A stretch of DNA of 64,000 nucleotides from Winogradskyella schleiferi (GTDB lineage Bacteria; Bacteroidota; Bacteroidia; Flavobacteriales; Flavobacteriaceae): positions 3,254,501-3,318,500 of the forward strand of contig NZ_CP053351.1 in NCBI RefSeq assembly GCF_013394655.1, read 5' to 3'. Numbering within the stretch: the first letter of the stretch is position 1; the number at the start of each line of letters is the position of its first letter. Under the pieces are notes generated by a model that did no database searches, had not been told where the DNA came from, and worked only from the letters and a program-made list of their open reading frames with translations. A program made the translations under genes and the position numbers. This document shows positions 28,198 to 36,218 of this stretch, one piece after another.

Positions 28198-29526
28198 TTA
28201 TTTATTTCGTTCCTTAATTAGTTTATCACTTAATTCTTCTAGAGATATTCCTTTAGTTTCTGGCATCATAAAAATCACAAACAGTAACTGTAACACCATC
28301 ATAACAGTAAAAATCAAGAATACCGTTCCCGCTCCTATTGTTGAAAACAATATAGGAACCAATGAGGGCACAACTGCGGCTAATACCCAGTGTACAGAGC
28401 TTCCAAATGATTGTCCAGAACCTCTTAAATGGTTGGGGAATATTTCTGAAATAAATACCCATATCACTGTTCCTTGACCTATTGCGTGTGCAGCAATGAA
28501 CATGAATAGTAATATGGGTACTATACTGCCTCCCCAATTAAAAAAGAAAGCAGCAGAAACTAAACTCAATGAAATTATGTAACCAATTGAACCTATATAC
28601 ATTAACTGCTTCCTACCTAATCTATCTATTAGAATAATACCTAATAGTGTAAAAAGCATATTGGTAACACCTATCCCTATGCTGCTTAATAAAGCAGTAC
28701 TCTCGCCAAGACCAGCTTCTTCAAAAATTCTTGGGGCATAGTATAACAACGCATTAATACCTGATAGTTGATTGAAAAACGCAATCAAAAAAGCCAGAAT
28801 TAAAGGGAATCGGTATTTTTTAAGGAATATATTTTCATTAGGTACTGTATTTTCCATCTCATCCTTTATCTCTAGCATGAGTTTTTCTGGGTCTTGATCT
28901 GGATTTATAATTTTAAGCACACCTATGGCCTCACTATTTTTAAATTTGGTAAGTAACCAACGTGGACTTTTTGGTATTGTTAATGCGAAAATGGTATAAA
29001 TAGCAGCTGGAAATGCTTCAACACCTATCATCCAACGCCAAGCATTTTCTCCCACATTGTTTAATAAGTAGTTTGATAAGAAGGCGATTAGAATTCCAAA
29101 CACAATATTGAATTGATATAAACCAACAAGTTTTCCCCTATCCTTTGCTGGGGCAATTTCAGATATATATGCCGGTGCAGCAATAGTTGAAGCTCCTACG
29201 CCTAAGCCTCCAATAAATCTAAATATAGAAAAGATCCATGGGTCATTTGCTAATCCAGAACCAATTGCAGATAAAGTGTATAATACTCCTATCAATATTA
29301 AGGTGTTTTTTCGTCCTAATTTATTAGTTGGAATGCCTCCAAAAAAAGCTCCTACTACAGTTCCCCAAAGTGCCATTCCAATAATAACGATGCCATGGAA
29401 CATATCGGAAGAACCCCATAATAATTGTAATTTTTTTTCAGCTCCCGATATAACTACGGTATCAAATCCAAATAAGAAACCTGCTAAAGCTGCAGTAATA
29501 GACCAGATTAATATCTTTCTGTTCAT
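28198..29526 (-). CDS. MFS sugar porter (probable fructose:H+ symporter)
   Basis: Twelve-helix inner-membrane transporter of the sugar-porter family, 442 residues. Signatures: GFDTVVISGA in helix 1, NKLGRKNTLI between helices 2 and 3, PKSPRWLL before the central loop, NQLSGINALLYY in helix 7, DRLGRKQLM and PETKGISLEEL after helix 12. It is the first gene of the fructan operon. Substrate inferred from neighbouring GH32 enzymes and fructokinase. Confidence 0.92.
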   Translation of the reverse strand: MNRKILIWSITAALAGFLFGFDTVVISGAEKKLQLLWGSSDMFHGIVIIGMALWGTVVGAFFGGIPTNKLGRKNTLILIGVLYTLSAIGSGLANDPWIFSIFRFIGGLGVGASTIAAPAYISEIAPAKDRGKLVGLYQFNIVFGILIAFLSNYLLNNVGENAWRWMIGVEAFPAAIYTIFALTIPKSPRWLLTKFKNSEAIGVLKIINPDQDPEKLMLEIKDEMENTVPNENIFLKKYRFPLILAFLIAFFNQLSGINALLYYAPRIFEEAGLGESTALLSSIGIGVTNMLFTLLGIILIDRLGRKQLMYIGSIGYIISLSLVSAAFFFNWGGSIVPILLFMFIAAHAIGQGTVIWVFISEIFPNHLRGSGQSFGSSVHWVLAAVVPSLVPILFSTIGAGTVFLIFTVMMVLQLLFVIFMMPETKGISLEELSDKLIKERNK

Positions 29527-29691
29527 GTAATGGTATTATTAGTTTAGTGTTCACAAGATATATTGAAAGAATGTTTATGTGTTTTAGATTTGTATCAGAT
29601 GATAACAAAATTGTTAAGATGGCGTTAATTAATTACCAACTATTTGTTTTTCATGTACTTATGCTGTCTTTTAGATTAAAACAAAAACAGA

Positions 29692-29731
29692 TGTTTCAAA
29701 ATTGTTACATTATTGTTTCAAAATTGTTACA
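29692..29731. promoter_or_regulatory. Tandem 18-bp operator candidate for the fructan regulator
   Basis: TGTTTCAAAATTGTTACA occurs twice without mismatch, at 29692-29709 and 29714-29731, giving a period of 22 bp, about two helical turns. A weaker copy (AACAAAATTGTTAAG) is near 29604. The repeats lie 166-205 bp upstream of the MFS start. The same-facing spacing suits an AraC-type dimer such as the hybrid sensor encoded next door. The rest of the 357-bp gap shows no gene. Confidence 0.6.
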
Positions 29732-29883
29732 CGCAAGACGCAATACCATTTAGCAATTTCGTAAAAAGAAGACTATTAAATTACTTAAATGAAATTTTTA
29801 AAGGGGAAGAATTATAACTACATAAATAAAACGGCTAATATTTACGAAAATGACAATGTATTAGATGTCTTTCAGGATCGCAT

Positions 29884-32604
29884 TTAGTCCTCTCTGAACG
29901 CTTTTGGTGATTTATTAAACTTATTTTTAAAGCTTGTAGAAAAATAATTTGGTGATGAGAAACCAGTTGCATACGCTATTTCTGAAATTGTTAACTGTGT
30001 TTTATTTAATAATGTTTTAGCTTTTTCAAGCCTAATATTCTGAATATAGTCGCTTACATTAACTCCTATAATCGCTTTCATTTTTCTATATAACTGAATA
30101 CGGGAAATATTAAGATTACTTGCTAAGTTTTCTACTGAAAATTTAGAATTATCAATATTTTCATCTATTATTTTATTCACTTTTGACATAAACTCTTGCT
30201 CCAAAGATCCGAAATTGTTGATAGATTCCATATTATGAACGTTATTCACAAAATAATAACGAAGTTTTTCTCTATTATAAATAAGAGTTTTTATGGATTG
30301 GGATAAAATTGCGAAACTAAACGGTTTCGTTAAGAATAAATCTGCTCCCACCTCAAGACTTTTAATATAAGATTCTTTATTATTTAATGCCGTTAGAATA
30401 ATGGTTGGAATGTGAGAAGTTCTTAAATCTTTCTTCAATATTTCACATATTTCAAAGCCACTTTTATCGGGCAAACTAATGTCACATAAAATAATATCAG
30501 GGATTATCTCTATAGCCTTATCAGTACCATCAGTCCCATCTGAAATATGAACATTATATTCTGAAGATAATTTCCCCTTCAAATACTTTACTAAATCGGG
30601 ATTATCTTCAATGATTAAAACGGAATAATGTTCATCATCATTTAGAACGAACTGTTCATCAAAATCATCGTCTTCAAAAGCTGAATTGGAATTTATAATA
30701 GCACTATCAACAACATCTGGTTCATAAACTATTTCATCAGAATTTAGATGAGCATTATCCTTGTAGAGCGTAATGATAAATTCAGTACCATGTTTAGAGT
30801 TAACTTCAATAGTGCCTTTATGCATTTCTATAAATTCTTTGGACAGATGCAACCCGATTCCTGAACTTGCTTTATTATTATTTGATCCTTGAAAAAATGC
30901 CTGAAATACATTATTCATTTCTTTTTTTGGGATACCTATGCCAGAATCTTTGAAATGAATTTTTACAAAATTATTATCAAAATCATCTACAATATCTATG
31001 CTAATAACACCATTATTTGGGGTGAATTTAAAAGCATTAGATAACAAGTTAAAATATACCTTATCCATTAAGTTTCTATCTAAAAAAACCGATAAATCTT
31101 CGTTATTGGTACTTAATGTAAAATTAATGTCCCGCTTTTGTGCTTCGCGCTCAAAATCTTTAAAGATCAAATTAGAAAATTGATATAAATTAGTTTTTGA
31201 AGCTTTTAAGACAAACTTACGGTCTTCTATTTTTCTGAAATCTAGTAGTTGGTTAATTAATCGAAGTAATCTCTTCGAATTATTAAAAATTAGTCCAATT
31301 TCATTCAATAATTTATTGTCGTGTATTACCTTATTTTCGTTTAAAGATTCTATTGAAGAAAGAATAAGTGTAATTGGTGTTTTAAACTCATGTGACAAGC
31401 CTGTGAAAAAGTTAACTTTAGCTTCATTACTGATTTTCACTTCTTCTGCTATCTTTTTGATTTGATTTCGCTGAATAGTGATTTTTTGATTTCGTAGTTC
31501 AAGCTCTCGTTTTCTCTTTTTTATGTTGTATGCTGAATATATACTATAGGCAGCCAAGAGTAAACTTGTGATTAACAACCCTAAAAGAATTTTAAGTATG
31601 TTACTTTGGGTTGAATAGGTTTGTTCCTGTTTCTTTATTTTTTCTTGTTGGATTTCTATGTCATTTTGGTGTTTTTTAATTTTATCATACTGATTTTTCA
31701 TAATTTCAGCATTTCTATAATCAATTACAGTAGTGTTTAATACATTGTTTTTTGGAACATTTTCATTTCGCAAAATTTTCATTGCAATTTTTATCGCTTC
31801 ATCTCCACCTGTTGGGTATAATATGGTTGCTGACAATATCCCGTTTTGTACCAATTGGATACCATTATTATCACCATTTAAACCATCTACACCAATAAAT
31901 TTGATAGCTTTTTCAACCCCTTTAGATTTTGCAATCTTCCAAGTATTATAAGCAATTTCATCATTAAATGCGTAGACATAATCAATCTGTTTCATATTTA
32001 AAGAATCAAGGATTTGAGGTATTCTTTGATTAACATATTCATCTCTAATACTATATACAACATTAATATTAGGCTCCTTGTCTATTATTTGATGAAAACC
32101 CAAATGCCTTTCTATAACGGGCGAAGAATCATCGCCTCCTTTTATTTCTAAAACATTGATTTTTTTTTCATTTTGTGACGCAATATAATTTGCCGCATTG
32201 CGGCCAACGTCAATGTTATTGGCTCCAATATATGCGGTGAATTTTTGAGATTTAATTTTACGATCTACAATAATAACTGGAATCCCTTTATCATAAGCTT
32301 TTTCAATTATTGGAACTAATGGTTCTGATCTTAGCGGAGAAACTATAATTATATCAAAACCATTACTTAACATGAATTCAATTTGTGAATTTTGAAGTTC
32401 TATGTCTCCATTAGCTTGAAAAATAGTTAAATCTATTTCTGCATTTAGTGAAGCTTCAACTGTCATTTCATGATCCATTGATTTTCTCCAATCATCAGTA
32501 CTGATACATTGGGAAAAGCCAACCTTAAATTTTTTATCATCTTTGAGCTTATTGCATGAAAATAAATTCAATACAATGAACACTATTAATAGTAATCTTA
32601 ACAT
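29884..32604 (-). CDS. Hybrid two-component regulator with periplasmic sugar-binding domain
   Basis: A single-chain sensor-regulator of 906 residues. Signal/lipobox-like N-terminus (LFSCNK), LacI/ribose-binding-type periplasmic domain (about 25-310), a transmembrane helix (about 335-355), coiled coil, HisKA with the phosphorylated His in GLSHEFKTPI, HATPase (NLLSNAFKFTP; DSGIGIP; GIGLHLSKEF), receiver domain (LCDISLPDKSGFEI holds the Asp) and a C-terminal AraC HTH (about 800-906, ISEIAYATGFSSPNYFSTSFK). This layout matches the fructose-sensing HTCS of Bacteroides levan loci. It lies upstream of the fructan operon in the same orientation and probably controls it. Confidence 0.92.
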   Translation of the reverse strand: MLRLLLIVFIVLNLFSCNKLKDDKKFKVGFSQCISTDDWRKSMDHEMTVEASLNAEIDLTIFQANGDIELQNSQIEFMLSNGFDIIIVSPLRSEPLVPIIEKAYDKGIPVIIVDRKIKSQKFTAYIGANNIDVGRNAANYIASQNEKKINVLEIKGGDDSSPVIERHLGFHQIIDKEPNINVVYSIRDEYVNQRIPQILDSLNMKQIDYVYAFNDEIAYNTWKIAKSKGVEKAIKFIGVDGLNGDNNGIQLVQNGILSATILYPTGGDEAIKIAMKILRNENVPKNNVLNTTVIDYRNAEIMKNQYDKIKKHQNDIEIQQEKIKKQEQTYSTQSNILKILLGLLITSLLLAAYSIYSAYNIKKRKRELELRNQKITIQRNQIKKIAEEVKISNEAKVNFFTGLSHEFKTPITLILSSIESLNENKVIHDNKLLNEIGLIFNNSKRLLRLINQLLDFRKIEDRKFVLKASKTNLYQFSNLIFKDFEREAQKRDINFTLSTNNEDLSVFLDRNLMDKVYFNLLSNAFKFTPNNGVISIDIVDDFDNNFVKIHFKDSGIGIPKKEMNNVFQAFFQGSNNNKASSGIGLHLSKEFIEMHKGTIEVNSKHGTEFIITLYKDNAHLNSDEIVYEPDVVDSAIINSNSAFEDDDFDEQFVLNDDEHYSVLIIEDNPDLVKYLKGKLSSEYNVHISDGTDGTDKAIEIIPDIILCDISLPDKSGFEICEILKKDLRTSHIPTIILTALNNKESYIKSLEVGADLFLTKPFSFAILSQSIKTLIYNREKLRYYFVNNVHNMESINNFGSLEQEFMSKVNKIIDENIDNSKFSVENLASNLNISRIQLYRKMKAIIGVNVSDYIQNIRLEKAKTLLNKTQLTISEIAYATGFSSPNYFSTSFKNKFNKSPKAFRED

Positions 32605-32873
32605 CGTTAATAATTGGAATTTTTATAAATATATCAAAATCATCCCCAAATATTTAGAATGCCACAAATATAAAAAGCATTTTTTAAGGAATATTAATTT
32701 TGAGTTTTATAGTGTAATAGAAATCAAAAGAGAATTTATTAAAGTGACAGTTCTTACTCTTGAATACCCATATTAAAATTTTTTTGCATTCAAATAAATA
32801 ATAACTATTGGAATACAAAAAAAATTTCAAAGGAGAAATTTGGTGTACCTACGTTGCACCCAAGCCATAAAAA

Positions 32874-32899
32874 AAGCCCTTCAATTTATTGAAAGGCTT
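32874..32899 (-). terminator. Intrinsic terminator of the tRNA-fMet remnant
   Basis: On the minus strand AAGCCTTTCAAT, then AA, then ATTGAAGGGCTT form a stem with a single mismatch, followed by a T-rich tract. It lies 11 bp beyond the tRNA 3' end and is probably the native terminator of that gene. Confidence 0.8.
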
Positions 32900-32910
32900 G
32901 ATGTTTCTAG

Positions 32911-32952
32911 TAGCGGGAACTGGACTCGAACCAGTGACCTTCGGGTTATGAG
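32911..32952 (-). tRNA. 3' half of initiator tRNA-fMet (CAT), truncated
   Basis: Reading the minus strand gives the anticodon loop CTCATAA (anticodon CAT), a CCC-containing 3' anticodon stem as in initiator tRNA, the T arm ACTGG-TTCGAGT-CCAGT and the acceptor end TCCCGCTA. The 5' half is absent: beyond the loop the sequence turns into unrelated AT-rich DNA. This is what an integrative element leaves when it inserts within a tRNA 3' half. The intact gene should lie at the other end of the island, outside the window. Confidence 0.8.
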
Positions 32953-33014
32953 TTTGAAGATTAAAATTTCTACCCCCTGTTTATGCGGCTTTCCAGCTGT
33001 TTATTTTACAAAAA

Positions 33015-33045
33015 CGTATGCACTTTCGTATGCAAATCGTATGCA
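33015..33045. repeat. Three direct repeats of CGTATGCA
   Basis: CGTATGCA occurs at 33015, 33027 and 33038, spaced 12 and 11 bp, about one helical turn each. It lies 63-93 bp inside the island from the tRNA break. This fits arm-type or accessory protein sites of an integrative element (inference). No other feature is seen from 32953 to 33101. Confidence 0.5.
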
Positions 33046-33101
33046 GTTTGATGTTGTGGTTAAACATTACTTCTTGTTATTCAAAATTAATGATATTTTG
33101 T

Positions 33102-33485
33102 CTATTTTGACATGTAATCTTGCCATTTTATAAGAACAAATTTCTCTATGTCGTGTTCCATTCGTTTCAGAAACCCATATTCATAAACGAAAAGATAGAC
33201 ATCACCCTTTTTGTTCTTCCAATAATGAGTAAAAAAATTTGGATCAAACCCCTCTTTAACCAAGATCGTTTCTCTAACAATAGCTTTTCCAGCTTTATTG
33301 TACTCTTTTAATATTCTGCGATTCAGTCTTAATTGGTTGTCCACCTTGTTGTAAAAACGCTCTGGTTGTTCTTTGGTTTTTTGATATTGGTGCGAACTTT
33401 TACAAAGCGGATCGCAGTACTTTTTATCTGTTCTGCCTGTCAGTTTGTTGCCACAACTTAGGCAATTATGATGTAATCTATGCAT
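33102..33485 (-). CDS. Small zinc-ribbon protein of unknown function
   Basis: A 127-residue basic protein. The N-terminus has CLSCGNKL then KKYCDPLCKSSHQYQ, a four-Cys zinc knuckle resembling those in many short Bacteroidota proteins. The rest is helical and charged (RLNRRILKEYNKAGK) and ends with FVLIKWQDYMSK. A nucleic-acid-binding role is plausible but unproven. It is divergent from the recombinase gene, sharing an 87-bp intergenic region with a repeated TTATTCGAA word. Confidence 0.65.
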   Translation of the reverse strand: MHRLHHNCLSCGNKLTGRTDKKYCDPLCKSSHQYQKTKEQPERFYNKVDNQLRLNRRILKEYNKAGKAIVRETILVKEGFDPNFFTHYWKNKKGDVYLFVYEYGFLKRMEHDIEKFVLIKWQDYMSK

Positions 33486-33505
33486 TTTTTCAAATTAAGT
33501 GTATA

Positions 33506-33528
33506 TTATTCGAAAGTTATTCGAATAA
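33506..33528. promoter_or_regulatory. Operator-like repeat between zinc-ribbon and recombinase genes
   Basis: TTATTCGAA occurs at 33506 and 33517, an 11-bp spacing. The second copy is part of the palindrome TTATTCGAATAA (33517-33528). It lies 45 bp before the recombinase start and 20 bp from the divergent gene, a good position for joint repression or for recombinase binding. Confidence 0.5.
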
Positions 33529-33572
33529 GGTACGTTTAAGTTTTTATAATTATATAATTTGATAAAAAAAAG

Positions 33573-34700
33573 ATGGAACTTAATAAAAATATAACCCTTA
33601 AACATATTCTGATAGAAAAGAAGAAATGTATTGGTCTCCAATTCAATTCCGATAAGGTCCTTCAGGCCCTCGTAGAAGGTCTTCCGAATATTTCATGGTG
33701 TGGTGAGTTAGGTATGTACTATCTTCCTAATATTAAGACAAACCTTGATCTAATATTCAAAACCTTTCACGGTGTAGCCTGGGTGAATGGCAACTATTTC
33801 TTTCATGATAAAGTCGTCAACGAGGGTAATCCCGTTATTAAGCTTGACAAGTACAGAAAACGAAATCATGAAGAAGGGTTTAGAGCCTGTCCTGAGTCGT
33901 ACCTACTAAAGCTAGAACTGAAAAGATATTCGGCTAATACTGTTAAAAACTATGTATCTAGCTTTGAGTCATTCATAAACTATTTCAAGGGTAAACAACT
34001 TGAAGAAATTAACGAACTGGATATTAGGAAATACCTTCAACTTCTCATTCAAGACAATTTTTCAAACTCACAGGTCAACCTTTCCATAAACAGTATAAAG
34101 TTTTATTATGAAATTGTACTTGGGATGCCAAATCGTTTCTACTCTATTGAGAGACCGATAAAAAAGAAAATGCTTCCCGACATCTTATCTAAAGAAGAGG
34201 TCTTACGCATAATAGATTGTGCCAACAATATAAAACACAAATGTATCATAGGACTTCTATACTCCTCTGGGCTTCGACGCAGTGAACTCTTAAATCTAGA
34301 GGCTAAGGATATTGATAGTAAGCGCATGGTGATTACCGTAAAAGGTGCCAAAGGCAATAAGGATAGGATTACGGTCTTGAGTCCGAATCTTTTGAAAGAC
34401 CTGAGGATTTATTATAAGGCATATAGACCTAAAAGCTATCTTTTTGATGGCCTAAAGGGAGGAAAGTATAGTGCTTCAAGTGTTTTGAATATCGTGAAAT
34501 CTTCAGCTAGAAAAGCGGGAATCCATAAAAAAGTGACACCACATATGCTCAGGCACAGTTTCGCCACACATCTTCTGGAAAACGGAACTGATCTTAGGCA
34601 TATTCAATTGCTTATGGGGCACAGTTCTACTAAAACAACGGAAATCTATACCCATGTTGCCAACAGTACTTTTTCGGATATAAAAGATTTGTTATCTTAG
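33573..34700 (+). CDS. XerC/D-like tyrosine recombinase heading the cassette array
   Basis: A 375-residue site-specific recombinase. Order: extra N-terminal domain (1-90), SAM-like core-binding domain (about 105-185), catalytic domain (about 200-375). Catalytic residues are visible: Arg235 (SSGLRRSE), Lys260 (KGAKGNKDR), His324 and Arg327 (HMLRH), His350 (LMGHSS) and nucleophile Tyr359 (EIYTHV). From KGNKDR to HMLRHS is about 66 residues, close to XerD (about 72) and far from IntI1 (about 110), so the IntI-specific insertion is missing. It is co-oriented with the cassettes and ends 41 bp before the first GTT. It probably acts on the attI and attC sites, but this is inferred from position. Confidence 0.85.
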   Translation: MELNKNITLKHILIEKKKCIGLQFNSDKVLQALVEGLPNISWCGELGMYYLPNIKTNLDLIFKTFHGVAWVNGNYFFHDKVVNEGNPVIKLDKYRKRNHEEGFRACPESYLLKLELKRYSANTVKNYVSSFESFINYFKGKQLEEINELDIRKYLQLLIQDNFSNSQVNLSINSIKFYYEIVLGMPNRFYSIERPIKKKMLPDILSKEEVLRIIDCANNIKHKCIIGLLYSSGLRRSELLNLEAKDIDSKRMVITVKGAKGNKDRITVLSPNLLKDLRIYYKAYRPKSYLFDGLKGGKYSASSVLNIVKSSARKAGIHKKVTPHMLRHSFATHLLENGTDLRHIQLLMGHSSTKTTEIYTHVANSTFSDIKDLLS

Positions 34701-34741
34701 TCCACATATAATGTGGATATAGTTAATACGTATATCCAATT
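34701..34741 (+). other. Candidate attI site
   Basis: Between the recombinase stop and the first cassette GTT (34742) are two overlapping inverted repeats: TCCACAT-ATA-ATGTGGA (34701-34717) and GGATATA / TATATCC (34715-34721 and 34731-34737). They end 4 bp before the crossover point. The position matches an integron attI. The first palindrome could also serve as the recombinase terminator. Confidence 0.6.
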
Positions 34742-34751
34742 GTTGTACATA

Positions 34752-34952
34752 ATGCTGGGCCATCGCAAATCCACCGCGAAAACAGCACATTTATTTTTGC
34801 CAATCGCACCATCCAAGCTGAAAAAATAAAAGAGCTGTTTCTGCCTTTGCGCTCAAGCAACTTTATCTACAAAAGAATGTGAACAAAAAAGCGAACAAAC
34901 CGAACAGACTACACAAAACTTTTTTAACTTGTGAAGTTGAATTCCCATTGGT
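34752..34952. other. Leader of cassette 1, no gene seen
   Basis: About 200 bp between the cassette boundary and the methyltransferase. It is less AT-rich than its surroundings. A short frame starting MLGHRKSTAKTAHLF at 34752 faintly recalls the C-terminal GHxSxxTT motif of tyrosine recombinases but is too short to call. A promoter for the restriction-modification genes is expected here. Confidence 0.4.
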
Positions 34953-36218
34953 ATGATAAAAGAAAGAATTAACATAGAAAACATTGACGGACAGCTATTT
35001 GAAATAAAAGTAGTTGAGCCAGAGAATTCTAAACCAGCTTCTTTTACTCACTACTTACATAATCATAAAAACGGAGTTTCGCAGTTTTACAAGAAAGATG
35101 CACTTGCTTTTGTGAAAGAAAGATTAGTTAAGGAATACCCTAACGAACAAATTACAAACAAAGTCGCAGAAGATGCACTTCAATATCTGATTTTTGACCT
35201 CAATAAATCTGTTTCTTTCCCAGCACCTCAGAAACCAAAATTCAAATTTATCGACCTTTTTGCGGGAATTGGCGGATTTAGAATGGCATTGCAAAATCTC
35301 GATGGGAAATGCGTGTTTACAAGCGAATGGGATAAATACTCAAAGCAAACGTACAAAGTAAACTTTGGCGAAATTCCATTTGGCGACATCACAAAACCGA
35401 AAACTAAAAGTTACATTCCAAATAATTTCGATGTTCTTTGTGCGGGTTTTCCTTGTCAAGCATTTTCGATTGCGGGAAGACGTGGCGGATTTGAGGACAC
35501 AAGAGGAACATTATTCTTTGATGTTGCCGAAATCATAAAGGAAAAACAACCAAAAGCAATTTTCCTTGAAAACGTAAAAGGACTTCGAAATCACGATAAA
35601 GGAAAAACCTTAAAAACGATTTTAAACGTTTTGAGAGAAGACTTAAATTATTACGTTCCCGAACCACAAATACTAAACGCTAAAGAGTTTGGAGTTCCGC
35701 AAAATCGAGAACGTATTTTTATAGTTGGTTTCCGCAAAGATTTAGGAATAAAAGACTTTCGATATCCCGAACCAACAAACAAAGATGCTGTTTTAGATGA
35801 TATTTTAGAGCAAGAAGAAGTTTCGGTAAAATATTATTTATCGACCACATACGTTCAAACCTTGAAAAACCACAGAGCAAGGCACGAAAGTAAAGGGAAC
35901 GGATTTGGTTACGAAATAATTCCGAATGATGGCACAGCCAACGCAGTTGTGTGTGGCGGAATGGGCAGAGAAAGAAATTTAGTTTTGGACGACCGATTGA
36001 CAAACTTCGTTCCCGTAACGAATATTAGTGGCGAGGTAAATCGTGAGGGAATTCGAAAAATGACACCTCGTGAATGGGCAAGACTTCAAGGCTTTCCAGA
36101 CGACTTTAAAATTGTAGTTTCAGATGCACAAGCGTATAAGCAATTTGGTAATTCAGTTGCAGTTCCAGCAATTCAAGCAACAGCGGAAAAAATTATAGAG
36201 AAACTAAACTGCAAATGA
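34953..36218 (+). CDS. C5-cytosine DNA methyltransferase (HpaII-type system)
   Basis: Transfers methyl from SAM to C5 of cytosine. 421 residues with about 100 extra N-terminal residues. Motif I FIDLFAGIGGFRMAL (about 106-120), motif IV GFPCQAFSIAGRRGGF with the catalytic Cys (about 168), motif VI ENVKGL, motif VIII QNRERIFIVGF, motif X QFGNSVAVPAIQA. The target-recognition region is about 265-345. It overlaps the endonuclease by four bases (ATGA). CCGG specificity is inferred from the partner. First and attI-proximal cassette. Confidence 0.93.
   Translation: MIKERINIENIDGQLFEIKVVEPENSKPASFTHYLHNHKNGVSQFYKKDALAFVKERLVKEYPNEQITNKVAEDALQYLIFDLNKSVSFPAPQKPKFKFIDLFAGIGGFRMALQNLDGKCVFTSEWDKYSKQTYKVNFGEIPFGDITKPKTKSYIPNNFDVLCAGFPCQAFSIAGRRGGFEDTRGTLFFDVAEIIKEKQPKAIFLENVKGLRNHDKGKTLKTILNVLREDLNYYVPEPQILNAKEFGVPQNRERIFIVGFRKDLGIKDFRYPEPTNKDAVLDDILEQEEVSVKYYLSTTYVQTLKNHRARHESKGNGFGYEIIPNDGTANAVVCGGMGRERNLVLDDRLTNFVPVTNISGEVNREGIRKMTPREWARLQGFPDDFKIVVSDAQAYKQFGNSVAVPAIQATAEKIIEKLNCK

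Noticed and set aside
33573..34700. Calling the recombinase IntI
   Set aside because: The spacing between the Lys and HxxR motifs is XerD-like; the IntI insertion is absent. Position alone is not enough for the name.
34752..34835. Fragment of a second tyrosine recombinase (MLGHRKSTAKTAHLF)
   Set aside because: Only about 15 residues resemble the C-terminal motif and the nucleophile Tyr is absent; too short to support.
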